Source: Pseudomonadota bacterium
GTDB taxonomy: Bacteria > Pseudomonadota > Alphaproteobacteria > Caulobacterales > Caulobacteraceae
NCBI GenBank assembly: GCA_023445955.1
Contig: JAEXJH010000604.1
Span: 1-14,003 of the forward strand
Length of the DNA stretch: 14,003 nucleotides
Direction of reading: 5' to 3'
Shown here: in pieces, positions 1 to 7,340 of the stretch
Layout: every line of letters begins with the position of its first letter
Position numbering within the stretch: the stretch's first letter is position 1
Translations under genes and position numbers: made by a program
Notes under the pieces: model-generated
Seen by the model: only the letters and a program-made list of their open reading frames with translations
Told to the model about the DNA's origin: nothing
The model's database searches: none

Positions 1-2
1 CC

Positions 3-770
3 GCTGCTTCGTCGGGCGCGGACCTGAACGGCATGGCGGCCCTCAACGCGGCGGAGACCATCAAGGCGCGGCTGGTCGCGTTCGCCGCCCAGAAGTGGAA
101 CTGCCCCGAGCACGACATCGCCTTCACGCCCGAAGGCGTCCGCGTCTGCGGCGAGACCTTCGAATTCGGCTGGTTCATCCGCCAAGCCTATCTGGCGCGG
201 ATTTCCCTGTCGGCGACCGGCTACTACGCCACGCCCAAGATCCACTACGACCGCGCCACCCACTCAGGGAGGCCCTTCTACTACTTTGCCTATGGCGCGG
301 CCTGCAGCGAAGTGCTGATCGACACCCTGACCGGCGAGATGAAGGTCACCCGCGCCGACATCCTGCACGATGTCGGCAAGTCGCTGAATCCGGCCATCGA
401 CCTTGGCCAGATCGAAGGCGGCTTCATCCAGGGCATGGGCTGGCTGACGACCGAGGAGCTGGTCTACGACGCCCAAGGCCGCCTGCGGACCCACGCCCCC
501 TCGACCTACAAGATCCCGACCATCGGCGACCGCCCGGCGCACCTGGACGTGCGCCTGTGGAAGGCCGGCCGCAATGTCGAGGCCACGGTGCACCGCTCCA
601 AGGCCGTGGGCGAACCGCCGCTGATGCTGGCGATCTCGGTCTACAGCGCGATCAACCACGCGGTGGCCAGTGTCGGCGACTACAAGGTCCTGCCGCAGCT
701 GGACGCGCCCGCGACGCCCGAAGCGATCCTGATGGCCTGTGAGGATGTCCGGAGACGCACCCATGCGTAA
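3..770 (+). CDS. xdhB: Xanthine dehydrogenase, molybdopterin-binding subunit (3' part)
   Basis: This is the C-terminal ~255 residues of the large subunit of xanthine dehydrogenase, which oxidises hypoxanthine and xanthine to urate in the cytoplasm. The frame is open from base 3 without a start, and the first visible residues (SSGADLNGMAALNAA) are internal family sequence, so the gene begins before the window. Seen motifs: DILHDVGKSLNPAIDLGQIE and FIQGMGWLTTEEL, which line the molybdenum-cofactor domain; PSTYKIPTI; and SKAVGEPPLMLA, in which the Glu of GEPP corresponds to the catalytic glutamate of the family (Glu1261 in the bovine enzyme). The next gene, xdhC, begins 8 bases before this stop codon, so the two are translationally coupled. 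The FAD/Fe-S subunit xdhA is expected just upstream, outside the window. Identification is very secure; only the 5' end is missing. Confidence 0.95.
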   Translation, partial: AASSGADLNGMAALNAAETIKARLVAFAAQKWNCPEHDIAFTPEGVRVCGETFEFGWFIRQAYLARISLSATGYYATPKIHYDRATHSGRPFYYFAYGAACSEVLIDTLTGEMKVTRADILHDVGKSLNPAIDLGQIEGGFIQGMGWLTTEELVYDAQGRLRTHAPSTYKIPTIGDRPAHLDVRLWKAGRNVEATVHRSKAVGEPPLMLAISVYSAINHAVASVGDYKVLPQLDAPATPEAILMACEDVRRRTHA

Positions 771-1779
771 CTGGGCCCGCGCCGCCCTGGCTCGCCTCGA
801 CGCCCACGACGAAGCCGCTCTCGTCACCGTGCTGGCGACCGAAGGCTCGGCCCCGCGCGAGGCCGGGACCAAGATGGTCGTCTGGCGCGGCGGCCAGGAC
901 GGCACGATCGGCGGCGGCAATCTGGAGCACCGCGCCACTGACCAGGCGCGCAGGATGCTCGACGCCAGCCAGGTCCCGTTCGCGATCCAGGACTACCCCC
1001 TGGGTCCGCTGCTGGCCCAGTGCTGCGGCGGGCGCGTGCGGCTGTTCCTGGAGCGCCTGAACGACAACAGCCGCGACTGGCTGACCGAGGCCGCCAAGCG
1101 CATGGACGCGGCCCAGCCGTTCGAGGTCCGCACGCGCTTTGATCCCGGCCTGCTGGTCAAGTCGGTCGCGCCGATCCTGTCGACCGACGCCGAGGGGCCG
1201 GCGGTCACGTTCGGCGCAGCCCCAGCCACCGCCCGGGGCGCACGTCCGGGACCGGGCGAGGTGATGGTCGAGCGCGCCGACGCGCCGCGTCCGCCGCTGC
1301 TGCTGTTTGGCGCCGGCCATGTCGGTCAGGCGATCGCCAAGGCCTTCGAGCCGCTGCCGTTCCGCCTCTTCTGGTACGACACCCGGCCCGAGACCGCTGA
1401 TATCCCCGGTGTCACGGTGCTGGAGCCCGCCGAGGTCGCCGCCAAGGCCATGGGCGCCGGCTCCGACGCCTATGGCCTGGTGCTGACCCATGACCACGCG
1501 CTCGACTACGCCCTGGTCTCGGCCGGCCTGGCCGGCGGCGGCTTTTCCTATTTTGGCGTCATCGGGTCGAAGACCAAGCGCGCCAGGTTCATGAGCCGGT
1601 TACGCGATGATGGTTTCTCCGAAGCGGTGCTGACCCGCCTGACCAGTCCCATCGGCCTGCCGCAGCTGAAGAGCAAGGCGCCCGAGGTGATCGCGGTCTC
1701 GGTGGCGGCCGACCTCCTGATGCGCCAGGAAGCGGCGCGCGCTCGAAACGACGAAGGCCAGATCAGTGCAAGCTTATAG
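763..1779 (+). CDS. xdhC: Xanthine dehydrogenase accessory protein XdhC
   Basis: XdhC binds molybdenum cofactor, helps its sulfuration and inserts it into XdhB. It is a cytoplasmic chaperone, not part of the mature enzyme. The predicted 338-residue protein has the N-terminal XdhC/CoxI domain with GSAPREAGTKM and GTIGGGNLE (residues ~28-56) and a C-terminal Rossmann-like domain with FGAGHVG (182-188), followed by THDHALDYAL, YFGVIGSKTKR and RLTSPIGLP, all family hallmarks. I chose the ATG at 763 because GGAG at 751-754 sits 8 bases upstream; an in-frame GTG at 739 would add eight residues but has no good ribosome site. The start overlaps the xdhB stop and the 3' end overlaps guaD by 14 bases, so xdhB, xdhC and guaD are almost certainly one transcript. 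Confidence 0.94.
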   Translation: MRNWARAALARLDAHDEAALVTVLATEGSAPREAGTKMVVWRGGQDGTIGGGNLEHRATDQARRMLDASQVPFAIQDYPLGPLLAQCCGGRVRLFLERLNDNSRDWLTEAAKRMDAAQPFEVRTRFDPGLLVKSVAPILSTDAEGPAVTFGAAPATARGARPGPGEVMVERADAPRPPLLLFGAGHVGQAIAKAFEPLPFRLFWYDTRPETADIPGVTVLEPAEVAAKAMGAGSDAYGLVLTHDHALDYALVSAGLAGGGFSYFGVIGSKTKRARFMSRLRDDGFSEAVLTRLTSPIGLPQLKSKAPEVIAVSVAADLLMRQEAARARNDEGQISASL

Positions 1780-3064
1780 GGCGTCGATCCTCCACCTGGT
1801 GGACGACCCGACGAAGAGCGCGGAGGCCGTGGCCTTCCACGAGGACGGCCTGTTGCTGGTCGAGGACGGCCGCATCGCCGGCTGCGGGGCCTATGCCGAG
1901 CTGTCGCCGTGGCTGGGCGACGCCGAGCTGACCGACCTGACCGGCTGCCTGATCACGCCGGGCTTCATCGACACCCACATCCACTTTCCGCAGGTCGACG
2001 TCATCGCCGCCCACGGCAAGCAGCTCTTGGACTGGCTGGAGCAGCACACCTTCCCGGCCGAGGCGGCGTTCGCCGATCCCAAGCACGCGGCGGATACGGC
2101 GGCGTTCTTCCTCGACGAGCTGCTACGCAACGGCACGACGACGGCGCTGGTGTTCGGCTCGGTGCACAAGGTCTCGGTCGACGCGCTGTTCGCCGAAGCG
2201 TTCGAGCGCGACATGCGCCTGATCGCCGGCAAGGCGCTGATGGACCGCAACGCGCCCGACGGCCTGACCGACACCGTCGAGGGCAGCCGCGCCGACATGG
2301 AGGCCCTGATCGCCGACTGGCACGGCAAGGGCCGCCTCGGCTACGCCGTCACTCCGCGCTTCGCCATCAGCTGCAGCGACGAACAGCTGGCCATGGCCGG
2401 CGAGGTGCTGGCCGCGCATCCCGACGTCTGGATGCAGACCCACCTGTCGGAGAACATCCACGAGATCAAGGAAACGGCGCGCCTGTTCCCGGCGGCCAAG
2501 GACTATCTCGACGTCTATGACCGTTTCGGCCTGCTGCGCGAGCGCTCGGTCTTCGCCCACTGCGTCCATCTGAAGGGCGAGGCGTTCCGGCGGCTGGCGG
2601 CCAAGGGCGGGGCGGTGGCGTTCTGCCCGACCTCGAACCTGTTCCTGGGCTCGGGCTTGTTCCCGCTGGAGGAAGCCTGTTCGCACGGGGTGAAGGTCGG
2701 TGTCGGCACCGATGTCGGGGCGGGCACGACGTTCTCGATCCTCCACACGTTGGGCGAGGCGTACAAGGTGGGGCAGCTGCGTGGGGACGCGCTGGACCCC
2801 TTCCATGCCCTGTATCTCGCCACGCTTGGCGGGGCGCGGGCGTTGGATCTTGGTGACAAGATCGGCAATCTGGAGCCCGGCAAGGAAGCCGACTTCGTCG
2901 TGCTGGACTTGGCCGCGACGCCGCTGATGGCGCGGCGGCTGGCCGGGGCGAAGAGCCTGGAGAACAAGCTCTTTGCGCTGACGGTGCTGGGGGATGATCG
3001 GGTCGTGGCCCGGACGTATCTGGCGGGTGTGGAACGCTACAACGCCGCACAGGCCCCCACCTGA
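1766..3064 (+). CDS. guaD: Guanine deaminase
   Basis: Guanine deaminase hydrolyses guanine to xanthine and ammonia, feeding xanthine dehydrogenase encoded just upstream. The 432-residue protein has the normal family length. It belongs to the metal-dependent amidohydrolase superfamily: FIDTHIHFPQVD gives the zinc ligands H71 and H73, QTHLSENIHE gives H226, FAHCVHL gives H265 and GVGTDVGAGTTFSILHTL gives D316. The stretch HFPQVDVIAAHGKQLLDWLE is characteristic of GuaD rather than of other amidohydrolases. The start is a GTG at 1766, preceded by GAAGG at 1753-1757, and lies inside the 3' end of xdhC (14-base overlap), which implies coupled translation. The stop codon overlaps the first hairpin of the following intergenic element. 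Confidence 0.94.
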   Translation: MQAYRASILHLVDDPTKSAEAVAFHEDGLLLVEDGRIAGCGAYAELSPWLGDAELTDLTGCLITPGFIDTHIHFPQVDVIAAHGKQLLDWLEQHTFPAEAAFADPKHAADTAAFFLDELLRNGTTTALVFGSVHKVSVDALFAEAFERDMRLIAGKALMDRNAPDGLTDTVEGSRADMEALIADWHGKGRLGYAVTPRFAISCSDEQLAMAGEVLAAHPDVWMQTHLSENIHEIKETARLFPAAKDYLDVYDRFGLLRERSVFAHCVHLKGEAFRRLAAKGGAVAFCPTSNLFLGSGLFPLEEACSHGVKVGVGTDVGAGTTFSILHTLGEAYKVGQLRGDALDPFHALYLATLGGARALDLGDKIGNLEPGKEADFVVLDLAATPLMARRLAGAKSLENKLFALTVLGDDRVVARTYLAGVERYNAAQAPT

Positions 3065-3182
3065 CCTCGCTGCGCGAGGTCTGTCCGCCCCCAAACGGGG
3101 CGGAGAAAACCTGCCGCCCCGCCGGCTTGGCAGGAGTAAGCTCTCCTCCCCCTTTGGGGGAGGAGGACCGCCGAACGGCGGT
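3063..3182. repeat. Cluster of four hairpins between convergent genes (REP-like, possible terminator)
   Basis: Four perfect inverted repeats are packed between guaD and the convergent nucleoside hydrolase. They are 3063-3069/3075-3081 (7-bp stem, overlapping the guaD stop), 3084-3091/3097-3104 (8-bp stem), 3143-3152/3156-3165 (10-bp stem CTCCTCCCCC with TTT loop) and 3168-3173/3176-3181 (CCGCCG/CGGCGG). The last two form a CTCC-rich double hairpin resembling dispersed palindromic elements common in Caulobacter-type genomes (recollection, not checked). There is no T-tract on either strand after the stems, so this is not a textbook intrinsic terminator, but it probably protects or terminates both converging transcripts. 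Confidence 0.7.
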
Positions 3183-3191
3183 GGAGGGGCC

Positions 3192-4157
3192 TTACCCGTG
3201 CGCCGCCTTCATGGTGTCGGCATAGAGCTTCAGCAGCCGGTCACCATCGACCGCCACGGTCGCGGCCTGGATCGGCTGATCATCCCAAGCCGACGGACCA
3301 AACAGCTCGCCTTCCGGCGCCTGGCACGTCTGGCCTAGGGTGATCCCTTCGGTCACCACCCGCACGGCCCCACGACGCACCTCGAACAGCGTCGGATCGA
3401 TCACGAACGCCACCGCCGCCGCGTCGTGCACGCAGCAGCCGACGATGCCGTCGCGGCCGCCGTAGAACGCCGCGTAGGGCTTGGAGATGTCGTTCAGGAA
3501 CACGCCGGCGTCGGAACCACCAGCCGCCAACGCGTCCATATACGCGGGCGACATCACGACCTGCGTGGTCACGTCCAGGCTGACGGCGGTCAGGTTCCAA
3601 GGCGCGATGAACACCTGGTCGGCGGCCTCCGGGTCGTTCCAGATATTGGCCTCGGCCACGGGCGTGACATTGCCCGGCTTGCCGGCCACGCCGAACGCGC
3701 CGCCCATGATGACGACGGACTTCAGCAAGGTCGCCACTTCCGGATCGGCCTTCAGCGCCAGGGCCAGGTTGGTCAGCGGGCCGACGGCGCACAGCACGAC
3801 CTCGCCCGGATTCTGGCGGGCCAGGTCGATGATCGCTTGGTGCGCCGGCTTGGCTTCCGGCTGAGCCGGAACCAGGCCCGTCAGTTCGACATCGCCCAGA
3901 CCGTTCACGCCATGCACGAAGGTCGGCGAGGGGTTGCGCGGACGGGTCAGCGGCTTGTCGGCGCCCTTGTAGACCGGCGCCTTCAGGCCGAAGCGGTCCT
4001 TCAGGTACAGCGCGTTGCGCGTCGTGGTCTCGATGTCGGAATTGCCGAAGATGGTCGTCACGGCGATCAGGTCGAGGGCGGGGCTCGCCTCGATGAACAG
4101 CAGCGCCATGGCGTCGTCGATGCCGGGGTCGGTGTCGAAAATGATCTTGGTCGTCAT
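3192..4157 (-). CDS. Inosine/uridine-preferring nucleoside hydrolase family protein
   Basis: Enzymes of this family cleave the N-glycosidic bond of ribonucleosides to free base and ribose. The 321-residue protein has the normal length. The calcium-binding signature DTDPGIDDAMALL lies at residues 8-20 (D8, D10, D14, D15), followed by FVHGVNGLGDVEL, AEANIWNDPEAADQVF and, near the C-terminus, the catalytic histidine region VHDAAAVAFVIDP (H244, D245). No signal peptide is visible, so it is probably cytoplasmic. It is the last gene of the minus-strand operon and starts 9 bases after the atzH-like stop; its ribosome site is weak, which suggests coupling to the preceding gene. Position among purine-catabolism genes suggests a purine nucleoside substrate, although exact base preference cannot be read from sequence. 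Confidence 0.9.
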   Translation of the reverse strand: MTTKIIFDTDPGIDDAMALLFIEASPALDLIAVTTIFGNSDIETTTRNALYLKDRFGLKAPVYKGADKPLTRPRNPSPTFVHGVNGLGDVELTGLVPAQPEAKPAHQAIIDLARQNPGEVVLCAVGPLTNLALALKADPEVATLLKSVVIMGGAFGVAGKPGNVTPVAEANIWNDPEAADQVFIAPWNLTAVSLDVTTQVVMSPAYMDALAAGGSDAGVFLNDISKPYAAFYGGRDGIVGCCVHDAAAVAFVIDPTLFEVRRGAVRVVTEGITLGQTCQAPEGELFGPSAWDDQPIQAATVAVDGDRLLKLYADTMKAAHG

Positions 4158-4166
4158 TGGGAGGCT

Positions 4167-4583
4167 CTAGCGCTTTTCGTCGTTCGAGGCGAGCCGCTGA
4201 TCGGCTCCGCCCTGCATCAGGGACACGTGGGCCGAAGCGACCTTCCAGCCGTCTTCGGTGCGGATCCAGGTCTGGCTCTGGCGGCCGATCTTGCCGCTGT
4301 CGTCGCGGCGGAATTCGACATTGGCGACGGCGAAGTCCTGGCCGAAGGTCGTGATCTGCGTCCGCAGCCGCGTGCGCGGCGGCGAGCCGCCGGCGCGGCC
4401 CACACGGAAGGCGGCGATCTCGTCGAAGCTCCAGAGATTTTCGGCCACGCCCAGCCGTACGGTGTGGGCCGAGTTCCAGAACGCCCCGTCCAGGGCCTCG
4501 ACGTCGTTGCTCATCAGCGCTGTCTCGTAGGCGTCAACCAGCGCGGTGACCTCAGCCAGAACGGCGGGATCGTTGACGATCAT
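4167..4583 (-). CDS. hpxZ: AtzH-like / HpxZ-family protein (DUF3225)
   Basis: The 138-residue product belongs to the AtzH-like (DUF3225) family, which has an NTF2-like fold and is annotated as oxalurate catabolism protein HpxZ in Klebsiella-type purine clusters. Its precise biochemical role is not settled. Seen features are RLGVAENLWSFDEIAAFRVG, TTFGQDFAVANVEF and a C-terminal GRQSQTWIRTEDGWKVASAH, all typical of the family. I chose the ATG at 4583 because it overlaps the stop of the amidase gene as ATGA (4580-4583); a longer frame running to 4844 only extends into the amidase gene out of frame. It sits between the amidase and the nucleoside hydrolase in a tight operon. The alternative symbol is atzH; hpxZ is preferred because of the purine context. 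Confidence 0.85.
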   Translation of the reverse strand: MIVNDPAVLAEVTALVDAYETALMSNDVEALDGAFWNSAHTVRLGVAENLWSFDEIAAFRVGRAGGSPPRTRLRTQITTFGQDFAVANVEFRRDDSGKIGRQSQTWIRTEDGWKVASAHVSLMQGGADQRLASNDEKR

Positions 4584-5962
4584 AGGGCGCCTTTCGGGGG
4601 ATGGGCGGCGACCACGCCCGCGCGCTGCAGGCGCAGGGCGGCGGCGAAGGCCAGGTCCTCGCGCCAGGCGGGGGCGATGATCTGCACGCCGATCGGCAGT
4701 TGGCCCGGCCGGTTCACCGGCGCGGCCACGACCGGCAGGCCGATATAGCTGATCGGCTGGGTGAAGGCGCCGAGGTTCTTGCGGACCGAGACCGGAACCC
4801 CGTCCATCTCCATGGTCGCCTGGCCGATCGGCGGGGCGGGGCAAACCGAGGCCGGCGCCAGCAGGATGTCGTAGCGCTGGAACGCCTCGCGGACCTCGTC
4901 GCGGAAGATCGTGCGGAAGCGCTGGGCGGCCTCGTGCACGCCCTTGGGCAGCAGGGCGCCGGCCAGCAGGCGGTCGCGGACGGCGGGGTCGTAGTCCATG
5001 GCCCGCTGGACCAGGTCGGCGTGGTGCAGCTCGCCGCCCTCGAAGGCGGTCAGGGTGAAGGCCGCGGCGCGAGCGGCGACCGCTCCGGGCAGGGTCACCG
5101 CGTCGTCGGCCCTCAGCGCCGTGGCGACCTGGCCGAGCGCTGCGAGCACTTCGGGGAACGCGCCTTGCTGGAACCAGCCGCCCAGCACGCCGACGCGAAG
5201 GGGACGTTCGGCCAGTTCATCGAGGCGGTCGCCCAGCCGCTCGGCGTCGCGGACGCAGATGGAGTCGCCGCGCGGATCCGGCCCCTGGAGGACGTCATAG
5301 GCCACGGCCAGGTCCTCGACCGAGCGCGCGAACGGGCCGACATGGTCCAGGCTCTCGACGAACGGGAAGACCCCCTGGCGCGACAGGCGACCATAGGTGG
5401 GCTTCAGCCCGAAGACGCCGCACAGGCCGGCGGGGATGCGGATCGAGCCGTTGGTGTCCGAACCCAAGGTCAGGGGCACGAGCCCCGCCGCCACAGCGGC
5501 CGCCGAGCCGCCCGACGAACCGCCGGCGATCCGCGTCGGGTCGTGCGGGTTGTGGACGGGTCCGTCGTGAGCGTTCTCGGTGACGAAGCCGTAGGCGAAC
5601 TCGTCCATGTTCAGCGCGCCCACCAAGATCGCCCCTGCGGCGGTCAGGCGCTGGACCAGGGTCGCGTCATGGGCGGGCGGCGCGGCGTCGCGGCGGATCT
5701 TCGAGCCGGCCAGGGTCGGCAGGCCCTCGACGTCGAACAGGTTCTTCACCGCGAAGGGCACGCCGGCGAGCGGACCGGTGACTTGGCCCGCGTCGACCGC
5801 ATCGGCGGCGGCCAGGGCGCGCTCAGCGGTGACGGCGGTGAAGGCGTTGATCCCGCCGTCCAGTCGGGCGACGCGCGAGAGGGTGGCCTCGGTTACGGCC
5901 CGGGCGGTGACGCGGCCGGCGCGGACCTCGCCGGCGATCTCGACGACGCTGCAAAAGCTCAA
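4580..5962 (-). CDS. hpxY: AtzE/HpxY-family amidase
   Basis: This is a 460-residue amidase-signature enzyme, a GatA relative, hydrolysing C-N amide bonds in the cytoplasm. The catalytic triad is visible: K73 (PFAVKNLFDV), cis-Ser S149 (AGGSSGGSAAAV) and nucleophile S173 (GSDTNGSIRIP). The 24-residue spacing between the serines matches the family. AtzE is 1-carboxybiuret hydrolase in the cyanuric acid pathway, while the closely related HpxY is assigned to oxalurate catabolism in Klebsiella. The purine neighbours and the flanking AtzG- and AtzH-like genes favour the HpxY role, but substrate is inference. The start is a TTG at 5962 that overlaps the upstream stop (TTGA, 5959-5962); no ATG or GTG lies in frame near the conserved N-terminus (SVVEIAGEVRAGRVTARAV), so this rare start looks real. 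Confidence 0.88.
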   Translation of the reverse strand: MSFCSVVEIAGEVRAGRVTARAVTEATLSRVARLDGGINAFTAVTAERALAAADAVDAGQVTGPLAGVPFAVKNLFDVEGLPTLAGSKIRRDAAPPAHDATLVQRLTAAGAILVGALNMDEFAYGFVTENAHDGPVHNPHDPTRIAGGSSGGSAAAVAAGLVPLTLGSDTNGSIRIPAGLCGVFGLKPTYGRLSRQGVFPFVESLDHVGPFARSVEDLAVAYDVLQGPDPRGDSICVRDAERLGDRLDELAERPLRVGVLGGWFQQGAFPEVLAALGQVATALRADDAVTLPGAVAARAAAFTLTAFEGGELHHADLVQRAMDYDPAVRDRLLAGALLPKGVHEAAQRFRTIFRDEVREAFQRYDILLAPASVCPAPPIGQATMEMDGVPVSVRKNLGAFTQPISYIGLPVVAAPVNRPGQLPIGVQIIAPAWREDLAFAAALRLQRAGVVAAHPPKGAL

Positions 5963-6177
5963 GGTTCGAACGCCTCTGGTTCCTCGCCGGCGTGATCGCC
6001 CAACGTGGACACGAACAGCGAGGCCTGGGTGCGCAGGAGGGCGACGTTGTCGATCACGGTCGGCAGCACGTCGGGCGACAAGGTCAGCTCACGCGCGGCG
6101 GCGCGGGCGGCGGTCCACGGCGCGATCTCGTGGTCTTTCAGGTCCAGGAAGGCCTTCGTCTCCGCGTCCAGCGCCAT
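5959..6177 (-). CDS. hpxX: AtzG/HpxX-like small subunit (DUF4089)
   Basis: This 72-residue protein is encoded immediately before the AtzE/HpxY-type amidase, with overlapping stop and start. Size, position and sequence (LDLKDHEIAPWTAARAAARE near the N-terminus, VLPTVIDNVALLRTQASLFV in the middle, acidic EEPEAFEP tail) fit AtzG/HpxX, the GatC-like partner that forms a complex with AtzE and stabilises it. The family is short and divergent, so the assignment leans on synteny. I chose the ATG at 6177 because GAGGG (6183-6187) lies about five bases upstream; an in-frame GTG at 6189 lacks a ribosome site. It is the first gene of the minus-strand operon, whose promoter must lie in the divergent spacer to its right, next to a candidate operator box. 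Confidence 0.8.
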   Translation of the reverse strand: MALDAETKAFLDLKDHEIAPWTAARAAARELTLSPDVLPTVIDNVALLRTQASLFVSTLGDHAGEEPEAFEP

Positions 6178-6188
6178 GCGATCCCTCA

Positions 6189-6210
6189 CAAGTAAGAAAA
6201 AACTTCATAC
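6189..6210. promoter_or_regulatory. Candidate operator box 1 (next to hpxX-like start)
   Basis: CAAGTAAG-N6-CTTCATAC is an imperfect palindrome whose left half matches the box 2 half-site CAAGTAAG exactly. The inner 14 bases, GTAAGAAAAAACTT (6192-6205), match box 2 at 12 of 14 positions. It ends 11 bases before the hpxX-like ATG (on the minus strand) and abuts its ribosome site, a position suited to repression. No regulator gene is nearby in the window. Confidence 0.5.
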
Positions 6211-6376
6211 ACCCGTGTTCGCGGGAGTCGCCAGCCCCGCCTGGCCTGGAAGGGCCAAGCGCCCAAGCCCGCGTCATCCGCGAGCGCGATCGCCTGCGTG
6301 GCGGGCAGGGGAGTGTGATCGGGTCTCAGATCTCGCGCCACACCTATGAGCCGCGCCCGCTCCAGCGCGAGATGCA

Positions 6377-6398
6377 CTTGTAAGAAGGAACTTACTTG
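6377..6398. promoter_or_regulatory. Candidate operator box 2 (overlaps formamidase-like gene ribosome site)
   Basis: CTTGTAAG-N6-CTTACTTG is an inverted repeat with a perfect inner stem, GTAAG (6380-6384) against CTTAC (6391-6395). It directly precedes the ATG at 6399 and contains its Shine-Dalgarno sequence in the six-base spacer. Its similarity to box 1 across the spacer suggests one dimeric regulator acting on both transcription units; an RNA hairpin hiding the ribosome site is another reading. Confidence 0.5.
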
Positions 6399-7340
6399 AT
6401 GGCGCATCACCGGCTGGCTTCCACCCCTGACACCGTCCGCTTCGGCATGTTCGACGCGGCCTTCGATCCCGTGCTGACGGTGAACTCGGGCGATAGCGTG
6501 ACTTTCCAGTGCGTCTCGGGGGGCGTCGAGGTGATGCCGCCGCCGGGCTCGCCCTACGCCGTGCCGCCCGCGCTGCAGGCGATCCACGACAGCAACCCGC
6601 CCCGCATTGGCCCGCACATTCTCACCGGCCCCGTGGCCATCGCCGGCGCCGAGCCGGGCGACCTGCTGGAGGTGCGGATCGAGGCGATCGAGCCCAACAA
6701 CGACTGGGGCTACTGCGCCGTTCGCCCCCTGGCCGGGACGCTGCCCGAGGACTTCCCCGAGCGCTATGTCAGCCACATCGCCGTTGATCGCGCCGCCGGG
6801 ACCTGCAAGCCCGAATGGGGACCGGAACTGCCGCTGGCCCCGTTCTTCGGCACCATGGGCGTGGCGCCGCCGGCCAAGTACGGCCGCCTGTCCAGCCGCG
6901 AACCGCGCGAGCATGGCGGCAACATGGACAACAAGGAGCTCACCGCCGGCGCGACCCTCTACCTGCCGGTCTGGGTTGCGGGCGCGAACTTCTCGGTCGG
7001 CGACGGCCACGGCCGGCAGGGCGACGGCGAGGTCTGCGTCAACGCGCTGGAGATGGGCCTGACAGGGACCTTCACCTTCGTGCTGCACAAGGCCTTGGAC
7101 GTCCGTTGGCCGCGCGCCGAGACGCCGACCCACTACATCCTGATGGGCTTCAACGAGGACCTGGACCTGGCCATGAAGCAGGCCCTGCGCCAGACCATCG
7201 ACTTCATCACGGCCCGATCGAGCCTGACCCGCGTGCAGGCCTACCAGTTCTGCTCCCTGGCGGTGGACTTCCGCGTCACCCAGACCGTCAATGGCGAGAA
7301 AGGGGTTCACGCCTTGCTGCAGAAAGGCTTGCTGTTCTGA
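6399..7340 (+). CDS. Acetamidase/formamidase family protein
   Basis: This 313-residue protein belongs to the FmdA/AmdA acetamidase-formamidase family, which hydrolyses small amides to acid and ammonia. Family blocks appear in order: GPHILTGPVAIAGAEPGDLL (~71-90), FFGTMGVAPPAKYG, GGNMDNKEL (from residue 173), FSVGDGHGRQGDGEVC (with H204, D209, E211), PRAETPTHYILMG and the C-terminal VTQTVNGEKGVHALLQK. The length is typical and no signal peptide is visible. I preferred the ATG at 6399 over the TTG just before it because AAGAAGGA is well spaced from it. It is divergent from the hpxXYZ-like operon and shares a candidate operator with it, so its natural substrate may be an amide or ammonia-releasing intermediate of purine breakdown, such as oxamate or formamide. 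That substrate is inference; family membership is firm. Confidence 0.9.
   Translation: MAHHRLASTPDTVRFGMFDAAFDPVLTVNSGDSVTFQCVSGGVEVMPPPGSPYAVPPALQAIHDSNPPRIGPHILTGPVAIAGAEPGDLLEVRIEAIEPNNDWGYCAVRPLAGTLPEDFPERYVSHIAVDRAAGTCKPEWGPELPLAPFFGTMGVAPPAKYGRLSSREPREHGGNMDNKELTAGATLYLPVWVAGANFSVGDGHGRQGDGEVCVNALEMGLTGTFTFVLHKALDVRWPRAETPTHYILMGFNEDLDLAMKQALRQTIDFITARSSLTRVQAYQFCSLAVDFRVTQTVNGEKGVHALLQKGLLF

Larger units (their letters stand above)
6178..6398. promoter_or_regulatory. Divergent promoter region between hpxX-like operon and formamidase-like gene
   Basis: These 221 bp separate two divergently transcribed units and must hold both promoters. No -35/-10 pair stands out clearly enough to call. 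The two ends carry AT-richer boxes related to each other (listed separately), while the centre (about 6210-6375) is GC-rich and shows no convincing gene. The ribosome site of the minus operon is GAGGG at 6183-6187 and that of the plus gene is AAGAAGGA within 6382-6389. Confidence 0.7.

Noticed and set aside
739..762. GTG at 739 as the xdhC start
   Set aside because: The ATG at 763 has a well-spaced GGAG; the eight extra residues are not family-like and no ribosome site precedes 739.
3426..5995. Long plus-strand open frames opposite the nucleoside hydrolase and amidase genes (3426-4748 and 4601-5995)
   Set aside because: The minus-strand frames carry full family motifs and catalytic residues; the plus-strand translations are compositionally biased with no recognisable domain.
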